Shown here one piece after another: positions 39,296 to 50,100 of a stretch of DNA of 64,000 nt. Numbering within the stretch: position 1 is the stretch's first letter; each line of letters starts with the position of its first letter. The notes under the pieces were generated by a model that was given only the letters and a program-made list of their open reading frames with translations, searched no databases and was not told where the DNA came from. This DNA comes from VBAS01 sp963773465 (GTDB taxonomy: Bacteria; Bacteroidota; Bacteroidia; Chitinophagales; Chitinophagaceae), in NCBI GenBank assembly GCA_963773465.1, contig CAVZBF010000002.1, forward strand, positions 558,001 to 622,000, in the 5' to 3' direction. The position numbers and the translations under genes were made by a program.

Positions 39296-39841
39296 ATGAG
39301 TTTAGGGAAAGAATATTTGACCACTGTTATCAAAAGGCTTAAATACTATAAAGAGCTTGGTGAAAAAACCTTTGAGCAACTGGAAGAAAAAGATCTTCAT
39401 AATATGCCCACGTCTGAATCAAACAGTATTGCCATAATTGTTCAGCATTTAACCGGCAACATGCTTAGCCGCTTCACCAATTTTTTAACGGAAGATGGAG
39501 AAAAAGAATGGCGCCAGCGTGATGATGAATTTGAAATACACAATTATTCCAAACAACAAATAATTGATCTATGGAATAAAGGTTGGGAATGTTGTTTCCA
39601 GGCATTGGAATCATTAACCGAAAACGATCTGCTGACCATAATTTATATACGTAAAGAACCGCTTACTGTAATTGATGCGATCAATCGCCAATTGGCACAT
39701 TACCCATACCATATCGGCCAGATCGTGTACATCGGACGAATGATAAAGAACAAAGATTGGACAAGTCTTTCAATACCAAAAGGCCAATCATTGCAATACA
39801 ATGCCGGGAACCAGGTAAAAGACCCTGCTAAAAAATATTAA
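39296..39841 (+). CDS. DUF1572/DinB-like protein
   Basis: 181 residues, no signal peptide. The four-helix DinB-like fold of the DUF1572 family is seen in MSLGKEYLTTVIKRLKYYKELGEKTFEQLEEKDLH, NSIAIIVQHLTGNMLSRFTNFL and the C-terminal HYPYHIGQIVYIGRM, with His residues at the metal positions. Cytoplasmic. The ATG is immediately preceded by the repeat at 39264-39295, so translation initiation must rely on an A/T-rich leader. Confidence 0.85.
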   Translation: MSLGKEYLTTVIKRLKYYKELGEKTFEQLEEKDLHNMPTSESNSIAIIVQHLTGNMLSRFTNFLTEDGEKEWRQRDDEFEIHNYSKQQIIDLWNKGWECCFQALESLTENDLLTIIYIRKEPLTVIDAINRQLAHYPYHIGQIVYIGRMIKNKDWTSLSIPKGQSLQYNAGNQVKDPAKKY

Positions 39842-40026
39842 TTAACGCATCCGGCTCCTGTTAGTCAAAGCATTAAAATATATTTCGCCTTTTTTACACC
39901 CACTATTTGACTGGCAGGATTTAATTTCTATTTTTACGCCCCTTTAAGTCCAGCCTGTCACCATTTTTTCCAGGCAAAATCCTTTCTGAAAACCGGTTGT
40001 AATCTTAAATCAGTAAAAAACTGACC

Positions 40027-40668
40027 ATGAAAATTTTGTTTTCTGCCATTACCCTATTACTTACACTTTCTGTTAACAGCCAGGTGCAGTTTGGCGTTTT
40101 TGCAGGCCCGCAGGTAACCGATGTGCGTTACATAATAGAAGGAAAAAAACAGGAAACTACAATGAAGATTGGTTTGAATGCCGGCTTGCAATTGAAGGTG
40201 CCTTTTGAAAACAAGCTAAGCTTTTCTCCATCCATTGGGTATAATCTTCGCGGGTATAAAGTAAATAAGTTTATCGGCCTTGCATTTCCGCCTGATTCGT
40301 CTGCCGTTAATGTAAATACAAGTTTTCATACTATAGAACTTGGTTTTTTATTACAGCATGATTTCAATCTTGAACCCGGACATTTCTTTGTACGCTTTGG
40401 TCCTTCGCTCGACTTCGCACTTTTTGGCAATGAAAAATTTACTACGAATAGCAATACCGAGGTTGATCGAAACATGAAATTCAGTTTTAATGATTATGGG
40501 CATTACCTCGCTTCTGCCATTGTGCAATTCGGTTATGAAGCTAAAAACGGTTTATTCGTGTATGTCCATTACAATTATAGCCTCACCACTATGAATAACT
40601 GGGATTACGGTCCCGAGATCGGGAACAGGGCTGCCGGTCTTAGCATTGGCAAGTACTTCAAAAAGTAA
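40027..40668 (+). CDS. Outer-membrane beta-barrel (porin family) protein
   Basis: 213 residues with signal peptide ending SVNSQ. Alternating hydrophobic strands (VQFGVFAGPQVTDVRY, IGLNAGLQLKVPF, LSFSPSIGYNLRGYKV, FHTIELGFLLQHDF, ASAIVQFGYEA, LFVYVHYNYSLTT) and a C-terminal strand LSIGKYFKK fit the OMP_b-brl family of small 8-strand barrels. Role unknown, possibly a channel or a structural protein. Confidence 0.85.
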   Translation: MKILFSAITLLLTLSVNSQVQFGVFAGPQVTDVRYIIEGKKQETTMKIGLNAGLQLKVPFENKLSFSPSIGYNLRGYKVNKFIGLAFPPDSSAVNVNTSFHTIELGFLLQHDFNLEPGHFFVRFGPSLDFALFGNEKFTTNSNTEVDRNMKFSFNDYGHYLASAIVQFGYEAKNGLFVYVHYNYSLTTMNNWDYGPEIGNRAAGLSIGKYFKK

Positions 40669-40911
40669 CGGGGCATAGACAACCAAAAACGGGCTTTAAG
40701 GGTCTACATTTAACATTTACCCCTCACCATTTAGTTAATGTGTTGCTGACCTTTGGTACTTAATTTGCCTTAAAGGGGACATTGGTTACTTTTACATTCT
40801 AAAGCCCTGCTTCTGAAGACCTTCAAGAAAATACTCAAATGGGTTCTGCTTTCACTGTTATTTCTCATAATAGCGGGATGGATCTTTATTCATACTGATA
40901 AGGGACAGAAT

Positions 40912-43900
40912 ATGATTGCCCGGGCTGTTACTAACCGGTTATCAAAAGATCTGAAAAGTAAGATCACTATCAAACATGTAAGCTTTTCTCTTTTTGATAA
41001 AATGAATTTGGAAGGAGTGTTGATCGAAGATCAAAAAAATGATACGCTGCTTTCTGCCGGTGTTATGCAGGTTCGTGTTACCGACTGGTTTTTCTTTAAA
41101 GATAAGATCGTACTTCACTATATAGAGTTGGGTGATGCAGTCATCCATCTTAACCGTGCCGATTCTGTCTGGAACTATCAATACCTCGTTGATTATTTTT
41201 CCGGCGGCGGTCCAACGGATAGTACAAAGAAAGGTGTTGAACTGGATTTTAAAAAAGTCAAATTCAAAAATGTTTTGTTCCTGAAAAAAGATGCATGGCG
41301 CGGAGAAGACATGCAGTTTCGTTTGACCGCAATGGAAATGGATGCGGATGAAATCAATCTTAACTCAAAAAAAATTGAGATAACCTCTCTCGATTTTACG
41401 GACCCGCTTTTTATTATTACCAATTATCCGGGTAAGCGACCGAAGAAAATCAAAGTGGTTACCGATAATGATGAAATACTCACGGAAGAAAAAATCGATT
41501 CGGTTTTAAAATGGAATGCTGAAGGATGGGTGATGCATATTGATAAAATAAAGATCACAAATGGCGACTTTAAGAATATAAAACAAATAGATGGCGATTA
41601 TAACACTTTCTTCGACGGAAGAAATATTGATTTCGCTGCTATTAATGGCAGTTTTAATAATATCGTTTTTAATAAAGACACGCTAACTGCATCTCTTGAA
41701 CTTAGCACAAAAGAAAGAAGCGGCTTTGAAGTGAAGTCGATGGTGGCCGATGCCAAACTTACTCCAAACGAAATGACATTTGATAAGCTGGAGATAAGGA
41801 CAAACAACAGTATAGTCCGTGATTATTTCAGCATGAAGTATGAAGATTTCAGCGATATGAGTTCTTTCATCACTAAAATAAAAATGCAGGCCCGCTTTGC
41901 CGATGCTGAAATCGACAGTGATGATATTGCCTTTTTTGCGCCGGCTGCAAAAACATGGAATAAGAAAATTAAGGTCAGTGGGCTTGCACGAGGTACGGTC
42001 GATGATATTTTTGGAACGGAAATGTCAATACAAGCGGGCAATAACACTTACCTCAACGGTGATATAAGCATGACCGGGCTTCCTGATATCAATAAAACTT
42101 TTATTGATTTTAAAGCAAATAACTTTCATACAACTTACGGTGATGCCGCTATTTTTTTACCCGGCATAAGAAAAATAACAACGCCTAATCTGCGAAGCAT
42201 CGCATACCTGGATTTTAATGGAAACTTTACCGGGTTTATTAAAGACTTTGTTACTTATGGTACGATACGCACCAATCTTGGCACTGTAACAAGCGACCTG
42301 AACATGAAGCTGCCCGATGGCAAAGAACCTTTTTATTCCGGTAAAATTTCTTCACAAAATTTCAACCTCGGCAAATTCATAAATAACCCGGAAATCGGGA
42401 CCATTTCATTTGCCGGACAGGTAAAAGGAAGAGGATTTGATTTTAATACTATTTCTGCCGATGTTGATGGCAACATTCACCATCTTGTTTATAATAATTA
42501 TCATTACGAAAACATTACCGCTAAAGGATCATTAAGTAAAAAAATATTCAATGGTGATTTTTCCATAAGAGATACCAATGCTGTTGCCGCATTGCATGGA
42601 ATAGTTGACCTGAGTGGTAAGGTGCCGCGCTTTAATTTTATTGCCGAAGTGGATACATTAAACCTGAAGCCCCTGAATTTATTAAATGAAAATTATGCGT
42701 TTAGGGGAAAGCTGGATTTTAATTTCTCCGGCGATAACGTTGACAACTTTATTGGAAATGCAAATATCCGGAATGCAACAATTACAAAAGATGGAAAATC
42801 GATACCGCTTGATTCTTTTGTGGTAAATTCTGAATACATCGATAATATTAAACATTTTACGGTCCGGTCAAATGAAGTGGACGCAAACATCAACGGCAGT
42901 TTTTCATTAAAAGATCTTCCGCAAACTTTTAAACTTTTCCTGAATAAATATTATCCTGCCTACATTAATGAACCATCAAGATCGGTAAGTAACCAGGCAT
43001 TTAATTTTTCAATTAAAACAAATTATGTTTCGGACCTATTGAATCTTTTTGATACAAGCGTGCAGGGATTTAATAACAGTACAATCACCGGCCGGCTTGA
43101 TACAAGATTAAATCAATTAGAGTTAAATGCGGAAGTGCCTGCCATGGCATACAAACAATATGAATTTCAAAATGTACTGGTAAAGGGACGGGGCACATTT
43201 CAAAATCTTGCGGTTACCACTACCATCGATCATGTAAAAGTAAGTGATAGCCTAAGTTTCCCATTTACGCAAATTGATCTGTTGGCAAGAAATGATTCTA
43301 CCAATATAAAGTTTGTAACAGAAAGTGATAATAAAAACATCTCGGGCGGATCGATAAATGCGCTGGTAAGAACCTATGATGACGGATTTGCTATAAAATT
43401 CGATACTTCGAATTTTGTATTGAATGGCAAACGATGGACGGTGGAAGAAAATGGCGAGTTGGAAGTACGATCAAGGAAAGTTTCGCATGGCGAAATTGTG
43501 CTGAAAGAAAGCAACCAGGAAATCAGAATACGGACACAGCCGTCTGCTACCGGCGACTGGAACGATATAAAGATCGATTTGAAGGAATTTAATGTCGGCG
43601 ATGTAACGGGATTTCTTGTAAAAACAAACAAGTTCGAGGGAAGGGTTTCAGGGGATATAACGATCGAAGACCCGGTGAAAACTTTTAATATAACATCGGA
43701 TATTCAAACCGATCAACTGCGTATCGACAAGGATAGTATCGGCCAAATAAGGGCTCATGTTTTTTATAATAATAAAACAGGCAATCTTATTGCAAATGGA
43801 AAAACGGTGAATCCCGATCAAAAACTTGATTTTGATCTCAATCTCTTTTTAAAGAATCTCGCAACAGATGGTGAAGATGTAATAACGATAGTGCCTGAAA

Positions 43901-45618
43901 GATACCCGGTAAAGATCGCCGAACGTTTTATTGGTACATTGTTTACAAACCTTGATGGCTTTGCAACCGGTCCTTTAAAAATCATTGGCCTGGGCAGAAA
44001 TGCAAAATATGTTGGGAAAATGAAACTTGAGGATGCCGGTCTCAAAGTGATCTTTACACAATGCTATTATAAACTATCTGATGGTGAAATAACATTTACC
44101 GAAGACGGGCTTGATCTTGGCCGTCTCAAATTGATCGATACAGTAACAAATAATACCGCCACGCTGAGTGAAGGAGTGATCAGGCATAATGCATGGCGCA
44201 ATATGGTATATAATATAAGAGCTGAAGTTGATAACAGGCCAATGCTGTTGCTAAATACAACCAGGAAAGATAACAGCAGTTTTTATGGTTATGCTACCGG
44301 TACCGGCTCGTTTTCCCTAACCGGGCCCCAGTATAACATGCGAATGAAAATAATTGCGAAAGCATCAGAAGTTGACAGTTCTAGTATTACTATTCCCAAT
44401 ACTACCGGAAGAGAAAGCGGCATTGCAGATTTTCTTATTGAAAGAAAATACGGAAGGGAGTTAACAGATTCAATTATCAGGAGCAATGAGACCAACCTTA
44501 CTTATGATGTGGATATAACCGGTAATCCGAGGGTGAATGTGCGGGTAGTCATTGACGAATTAACCAATGATGAGATTCGTGGTCGTGGTAATGGCCATCT
44601 CAGAATTATTTCCGGTACCGCCGAACCCATGACCATGCGCGGACGATTCGATATCAATGATGGCGTTTATAAATTCAGCTTCCAGTCATTTTTTAAAAAA
44701 CCATTTGAGCTGAATAAAAATGCCAATAACTATATTGAATGGAACGGCGATCCATTTCATCCTACAGTAAACATTGAAGGCGTTTATAAAACAGAAAATA
44801 AAGTTGATTTTTCTCCTTTGATAAACAGCGGTACTTCCGGTGATGACGTGAGTGGTTACAGGGATTATGTATATGTGATTGCAAAATTGAGAGGCGACCT
44901 TTTCAAGCCCGACATAAAATTTGACCTGGACTTTCCGCCTGAAAGCGCTGTAAGAAAAGATTTTTATGCTTCACAAATGTTCAGGTTGCTATCAGAAAAC
45001 GAAAATGAGTTAAATAAACATGTTGCATTTCTTGTAGTGTTTAACAAATTTGCTCCTACAGACCGTGGATCATCCCTGAATTTGTCTTCTGCCGGCGTCG
45101 ATCTTGTGGTAAATAGTATTTCTGGTTTCCTGTCGGGCCAAATAAATAAATGGCTAAATACTTTTCTTGCAACCACATTAAAAATTGAAGGGTTAAATAT
45201 TAATTTTTCGGGCTCTCTTTATGATCCTAAACCTTTCAGCGGGGATGGGACGTTTTATAATAGTGATATTAATGTAGCTGTTGCAAAGACATTTTTAAAC
45301 AATCGCATTGTATTGACATTTGAAGGGACAGCAGATGTGCCTATTCAAAGCTCGGCTCAATATAAGGCTGACCTCCTTAAAAATTTTATTGCAGAATTTC
45401 TCGTTAACAAAAGCGGCACTATAAGGGTAAATCTTTTTTATAAAGAAAACATTGACCTGCTTACAGGCGCCTCTACGAATTCAAGTAAATCCAGGAGATT
45501 TGGAACAAGCATAGCCTATCGCAGGGAAGCGGACAAATTTTGGAATCTTTTCTTTAAACGAAAACCCAAACCGATTCCACAACCACCGGCAACTGTCGAA
45601 AAGAAAGATGGCAACTAA
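40912..45618 (+). CDS. TamB-like translocation/assembly module protein
   Basis: 1568 residues from the first ATG, intact. TamB-type (AsmA-like/DUF490) proteins span the periplasm and help move lipids or build outer-membrane proteins. N-terminal region: NRLSKDLKSKITIKHVSFSLFDKMNLEGVLIED. Long repeated beta-strand groove follows. The C-terminal 350 residues match the TamB/DUF490 domain (NVDFSPLINSGTSGDDVSGYRDYVYVI-like with KFDLDFPPES and SGFLSGQINKWLNT). The frame stays open upstream through LLKTFKKILKWVLLSLLFLIIAGWIFIHTDKGQN, the expected membrane anchor, but there only CTG/ATA codons are available (40801-40911). The true start is therefore probably a non-ATG codon near 40807-40816 or a damaged ATG. 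Confidence 0.88.
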   Translation: MIARAVTNRLSKDLKSKITIKHVSFSLFDKMNLEGVLIEDQKNDTLLSAGVMQVRVTDWFFFKDKIVLHYIELGDAVIHLNRADSVWNYQYLVDYFSGGGPTDSTKKGVELDFKKVKFKNVLFLKKDAWRGEDMQFRLTAMEMDADEINLNSKKIEITSLDFTDPLFIITNYPGKRPKKIKVVTDNDEILTEEKIDSVLKWNAEGWVMHIDKIKITNGDFKNIKQIDGDYNTFFDGRNIDFAAINGSFNNIVFNKDTLTASLELSTKERSGFEVKSMVADAKLTPNEMTFDKLEIRTNNSIVRDYFSMKYEDFSDMSSFITKIKMQARFADAEIDSDDIAFFAPAAKTWNKKIKVSGLARGTVDDIFGTEMSIQAGNNTYLNGDISMTGLPDINKTFIDFKANNFHTTYGDAAIFLPGIRKITTPNLRSIAYLDFNGNFTGFIKDFVTYGTIRTNLGTVTSDLNMKLPDGKEPFYSGKISSQNFNLGKFINNPEIGTISFAGQVKGRGFDFNTISADVDGNIHHLVYNNYHYENITAKGSLSKKIFNGDFSIRDTNAVAALHGIVDLSGKVPRFNFIAEVDTLNLKPLNLLNENYAFRGKLDFNFSGDNVDNFIGNANIRNATITKDGKSIPLDSFVVNSEYIDNIKHFTVRSNEVDANINGSFSLKDLPQTFKLFLNKYYPAYINEPSRSVSNQAFNFSIKTNYVSDLLNLFDTSVQGFNNSTITGRLDTRLNQLELNAEVPAMAYKQYEFQNVLVKGRGTFQNLAVTTTIDHVKVSDSLSFPFTQIDLLARNDSTNIKFVTESDNKNISGGSINALVRTYDDGFAIKFDTSNFVLNGKRWTVEENGELEVRSRKVSHGEIVLKESNQEIRIRTQPSATGDWNDIKIDLKEFNVGDVTGFLVKTNKFEGRVSGDITIEDPVKTFNITSDIQTDQLRIDKDSIGQIRAHVFYNNKTGNLIANGKTVNPDQKLDFDLNLFLKNLATDGEDVITIVPERYPVKIAERFIGTLFTNLDGFATGPLKIIGLGRNAKYVGKMKLEDAGLKVIFTQCYYKLSDGEITFTEDGLDLGRLKLIDTVTNNTATLSEGVIRHNAWRNMVYNIRAEVDNRPMLLLNTTRKDNSSFYGYATGTGSFSLTGPQYNMRMKIIAKASEVDSSSITIPNTTGRESGIADFLIERKYGRELTDSIIRSNETNLTYDVDITGNPRVNVRVVIDELTNDEIRGRGNGHLRIISGTAEPMTMRGRFDINDGVYKFSFQSFFKKPFELNKNANNYIEWNGDPFHPTVNIEGVYKTENKVDFSPLINSGTSGDDVSGYRDYVYVIAKLRGDLFKPDIKFDLDFPPESAVRKDFYASQMFRLLSENENELNKHVAFLVVFNKFAPTDRGSSLNLSSAGVDLVVNSISGFLSGQINKWLNTFLATTLKIEGLNINFSGSLYDPKPFSGDGTFYNSDINVAVAKTFLNNRIVLTFEGTADVPIQSSAQYKADLLKNFIAEFLVNKSGTIRVNLFYKENIDLLTGASTNSSKSRRFGTSIAYRREADKFWNLFFKRKPKPIPQPPATVEKKDGN

Positions 45619-45635
45619 TAATAAATTCCAAACGA

Positions 45636-45686
45636 CAAATTCCAAATTCCAAAATGGACATCACCGAGATTGGAATTTGGAATTTG
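45636..45686. repeat. AATTCCAAA inverted repeat
   Basis: CAAATTCCAAATTCCAA (45636-45652) is the exact reverse complement of TTGGAATTTGGAATTTG (45670-45686); further copies of TTTGGAATTT follow to 45732. It fills the gap between the convergent tamB and ribBA genes and can serve as a terminator for both. Confidence 0.8.
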
Positions 45687-45733
45687 AGATTTTGAAACTT
45701 ATTTGATCTTTGGAATTTGTTTTTTGGAATTTT

Positions 45734-46942
45734 TTACTCCTCATCATCCATAATCTCATGCCCCAGCTTATCTCTTTTTGTCAGCAGATATTTTTCGTTA
45801 TGAGGATTGGAAGAAATTTCGATTGGTATGTTATCAACGATCTCAAGACCGTATCCAACAAGTCCTACTCTTTTCTTGGGATTGTTGCTGATCAGTTTCA
45901 ATTTGGATATTCCAAGATGACGTAACATTTGTGCGCCGATCCCATAATCTCTTTGATCCATTTGAAAACCCAAATGAAGGTTTGCTTCCACTGTATCCAT
46001 TCCTTCTTCCTGCAAACGATAAGCTTTTAATTTATTCAGCAAGCCAATACCGCGGCCTTCCTGGTTCATATAAAGGATCGCACCTTTACCTTCTTTTTCT
46101 ACCATCTTCATAGCAGTACGTAATTGCTCACCGCAATCACAACGGAGTGAGCCAAGGATATCACCGGTAAAACATGATGAATGCATTCTTACCATTACCG
46201 GCTCATCTTTCTGCCATTCTCCTTTTATTAATGCAAGATGTTCGTTGCTGGTATACTTTTCTTTAAACGCAACTAATTTAAAATGCCCAAACTTTGTTGG
46301 CATATCTACGCTTACCACCTCATCGATCAGCGAATCTCTTTTTATACGATACTCTATCAGGTCTTTTATAGAAATGATCTTAAATTCAAATTTTTTTGCT
46401 ACTTCTATCAATTGGGGTAAACGGGCCATTGTTCCATCATCATTCATTATTTCAACTAAAACACCCGCCGGCTCAAAACCAGAAAGACGTGAAAGATCGA
46501 TAGCGGCTTCGGTATGGCCTACTCTGCGTAACACTCCGCCCTTTTTTGCACGCAATGGAAAAATATGGCCAGGCTTCCCAAAATCTGACGATTTAGATTC
46601 CGGGTTAATCAATGCATGAATTGTCTTTGATCGATCCTGTGCAGAAATTCCGGTAGAGCACCCATGCCCTAACAGGTCAACAGAAACTGTAAATGCGGTT
46701 TCATGAAGGGCAGTATTATTGTTTACCATAAGCTCGAGCCCGAGTTCGTCACAACGGTCTTCAACCAGGGCGGCACAAATAAGGCCACGGCCCTGCTTGC
46801 TCATAAAGTTGATAACCTCGGGACTTGCATAGCGGGCAGCAATAATAAAATCGCCTTCATTTTCCCTGTCTTCATCGTCAACCACTATTACAATTTTCCC
46901 GGATTTTATATCCTCGATTGCACTTTCAATACTATCTAACAT
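45734..46942 (-). CDS. ribBA: Bifunctional 3,4-dihydroxy-2-butanone-4-phosphate synthase / GTP cyclohydrolase II
   Basis: Two entry steps of riboflavin synthesis: RibB makes the four-carbon precursor from ribulose 5-phosphate, RibA opens GTP. The ATG at 46942 (MLDSIESAIEDIKSGKIVIVVDDEDRENEGDF) fits the RibB start; the upstream in-frame ATG at 47032 would add 30 residues of no family likeness. RibB motifs: DDEDRENEGD, HEAINPESK-type AL INPESKSSDFGKPGH, GHTEAAIDLSRL. RibA motifs: SCFTGDILGSLRCDCGEQL with the zinc Cys set, GRGIGLLNKLKAYRLQ, MDTVEANLHLGF. About 402 residues. It follows the word repeat at 45636-45686. Confidence 0.94.
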   Translation of the reverse strand: MLDSIESAIEDIKSGKIVIVVDDEDRENEGDFIIAARYASPEVINFMSKQGRGLICAALVEDRCDELGLELMVNNNTALHETAFTVSVDLLGHGCSTGISAQDRSKTIHALINPESKSSDFGKPGHIFPLRAKKGGVLRRVGHTEAAIDLSRLSGFEPAGVLVEIMNDDGTMARLPQLIEVAKKFEFKIISIKDLIEYRIKRDSLIDEVVSVDMPTKFGHFKLVAFKEKYTSNEHLALIKGEWQKDEPVMVRMHSSCFTGDILGSLRCDCGEQLRTAMKMVEKEGKGAILYMNQEGRGIGLLNKLKAYRLQEEGMDTVEANLHLGFQMDQRDYGIGAQMLRHLGISKLKLISNNPKKRVGLVGYGLEIVDNIPIEISSNPHNEKYLLTKRDKLGHEIMDDEE

Positions 46943-47134
46943 GCCCAGATAAGTTTTCAGCAAATTTACAGCCGGAAGGTGGAAGGAAAGTGGAAAATAT
47001 TTTGAAATGGAAAGCAGCGTTTCTCCCTTCACACTCGTTTCTTTAAAAGATTATATACCAGCAATAATTTGTTAATATTTGGCTATATTTAACCGGAGGG
47101 AATTCCCTTTCTTTGCACCAATAAACTAATACTT

Positions 47135-50100
47135 ATGCTTAAGAGAATCTTGTTTTCACTTGCTATAGTATTTATTACAGCCACCTATTCACAGGCTCAA
47201 ATAACTACTAGTGAAATTACAGGTAATGTAATTGATGCTGCCACAAAAGAAGCACTTACCGGCGCAAGCATCATTGCCACCCACTCTCCTTCAGGAACCA
47301 GGTACACAACACTTTCATCAAAAAAAGGCGACTTCACTATCCACGATATGCGGGTAGGCGGCCCTTATGTTGTTGTTGTGTCTTTTGTTGGTTATGAGTC
47401 GGTAACCTTTGACGATGTTCAATTAAAACTGGCGGAAGCTTTTTTACTGGAAGTATCTATGAATAAAAAAACAGGTACCCTTGAAAATGTGATTGTGAGC
47501 ACTACCAAAAGAAACCCGATCCTTAATTCCAGCAGAACAGGGGCGATGACAAATATTAATGCCCAGAGTATTGCTAATATGCCAAGTATCAACAGAAGTG
47601 TGAATGACTTTACACGGCTGACTCCGCAGGCAAATGGTACGTCAATCGGTGGTGGTAATTACAGGCAAAATAATTTTACAATTGATGGTTCAGATTTTAA
47701 TAACTCTTTTGGTATTGGTCAAAACCTTCCTGCAAACGGATCTCCGATCTCTATCGATGCGCTTGATGAAATTACAGTAAACGTAACTCCATACGATGTA
47801 CGTCAATCTGGTTTTGTGGGAAGCGCAATTAATGCGGTTACCCGCGCAGGTACAAATCAGTTCCAGGGTTCAGTGTATCATTATTTCAGAGATCAGGATC
47901 AGCAGGGAGGTAAAGTAAATAAAACAGTTTTTACAAAACCGACTTTTGAATTCAAACAATACGGCGGCCGGTTTGGAGGTCCCATCATTAAGAATAAATT
48001 ATTCTTTTTTATAAATTATGAAAGGGATAATCAGCCAAAACAAATTCAAACAAGATTTGCAGCGACTCCGTCACAGCCGTATGGACCGGCAAATCCTAAT
48101 ATAGCGCGGCCTACCGTTCAGGAACTTACCGATATCAGCAGTTATTTGAAAAATACTTATGACTATGATACAGGTCCTTTCGACAACTATACAACAGAGA
48201 TCCTCAGGGAAAAATTTGTAGCCCGTATTGACTGGAATATTAACACAAAGCATAAGTTTAATATGCGCTACAGCCAGGTAGAAGGTGGTGAGCCAACTTC
48301 GCCAAGCACATCAACAACCGGCACCGGTAATTCATTTGCTACCGGCGTAGGCAGAACAGATGTAAATGCACTTTGGTTCAGCAATTCTCAATACTTACAA
48401 GGCGCAAACTTTTATTCATTCGCTGCGGAGTTGAATTCTAAGTTTGGTAAATTTTCCAATACACTTCGCGGCACATACACTTATCAGAATGATTCCCGTG
48501 AGACACCAAGTCAGGAGTTTCCATTTGTTGATATTTTGAAAGACGGCTCTCCTTTTACATCTTTTGGATATGAACTGTTCAGCTATGGTAACTTAAGAAA
48601 AGTAAAAATGTATTCGTTTGTTGATAACGTGAACTGGAGAGCCGGAAGTCATAACTGGACGGTAGGCGGACAAGTAGATTGGAGTGAAACGATCAATGGT
48701 TTCCAGCGTTTCGGATTGGGTTATTTCCGTTTCAACTCATGGGATGATTTTAAGAACGGAGTAAAACCAACTGACTATGCCCTTACATATTCTTTGGAAA
48801 AAGGGTTTGCACAAGCATTCCCTACTTTCGAGTTCATGCAATACTCTGCTTACGCCCAGGATGAAATTTCAGTGAACAAAAAATTCAAGCTTACACTTGG
48901 TTTAAGACTTGACCTTCCCACTTATCCTGATGTAAGCGAGGTTAAAACCCACCCACTGGTGGCTGGCCTGACATTTGCCAATGGCCTGAAGTTAAACACA
49001 GGGAACCTGCCTAAAAAAGAACTTCAATGGTCTCCAAGAGTTGGATTTAATTATGATGTTTATGGAAACCGTTCGTTACAGCTTCGCGGCGGTACCGGAA
49101 TATTCACCGGTAAGGTTCCATTTGTTTGGATAGTTAGCCAGGTTGGTGATGCAGGAATGCTACAGGTTACACAATCATGGAATGGTACTGCAAATACGCC
49201 TGGTCCTTTCAGTCCGAATCCGGCAGCTTACAGACCATCGACTGTACCGGTACCAGGTTCTGTTATTCCAAGTGCCATCACTGTATTTGACGAGGCTTTT
49301 GAATTCCCGCAAACATGGAAATCAAGTCTTGCAATGGATACTAAACTTCCATGGAATATGACCTTCACTCTTGAAGGCATTATAAACAAGGACGTAAAAA
49401 CTACCTATTTCCAAAATGTAAACCTGGTGGCACCAACGCCTTTGGGAGTTCCCGGATATCCTGATAACAGGGCGATGTTCCCGGTGAATAATCAGCAAAA
49501 GTTCATTAACCCGTTAACATCCGCTGGTCTGCCAAGCCCGTCAGGAACAGGTGCATTTAATGCGATCTATGTTACAAACAGTAACCGCGGTGTATATGCA
49601 TCTCTCACTGCTAAAGTTGATAAAGCATTCAGAAGTGGATTTGGTGCGTCAATAGCTTATATCAAAACTTTTGCAAACAACCTGTTTGATGGTGGTGGCG
49701 ATCAGCCTTTAACAGCATGGCAAAGTACACAAACGTTCAATTCATCAAACACACCAATGCTGAGCTATGCCGGTTATACAGTTCCTGATCGTTTAGTAGC
49801 TTCAGTCTCTCTCAGGAAAGAGTATTTCAAACATTTTGCAACTACTATCACTATGATGTATGGAGGCTCTATCGATTATCGTTTCTCTTATGTATACGGC
49901 GCTGACTTTAACCGTGATGGTTTCAACGGTAACGACCTTATCTATATTCCAAAAGATCCTTCTGAAATTACATTTACTGCTTTCACTTATCCTAACGGCG
50001 TTAATTATACTGCAGCAGAACAAAGTGCCTTATTCTTTAAATATATCGACCAGGATAAGTACCTGAGAGCTCATAAAGGACAATATGCTGAACGTAACGG

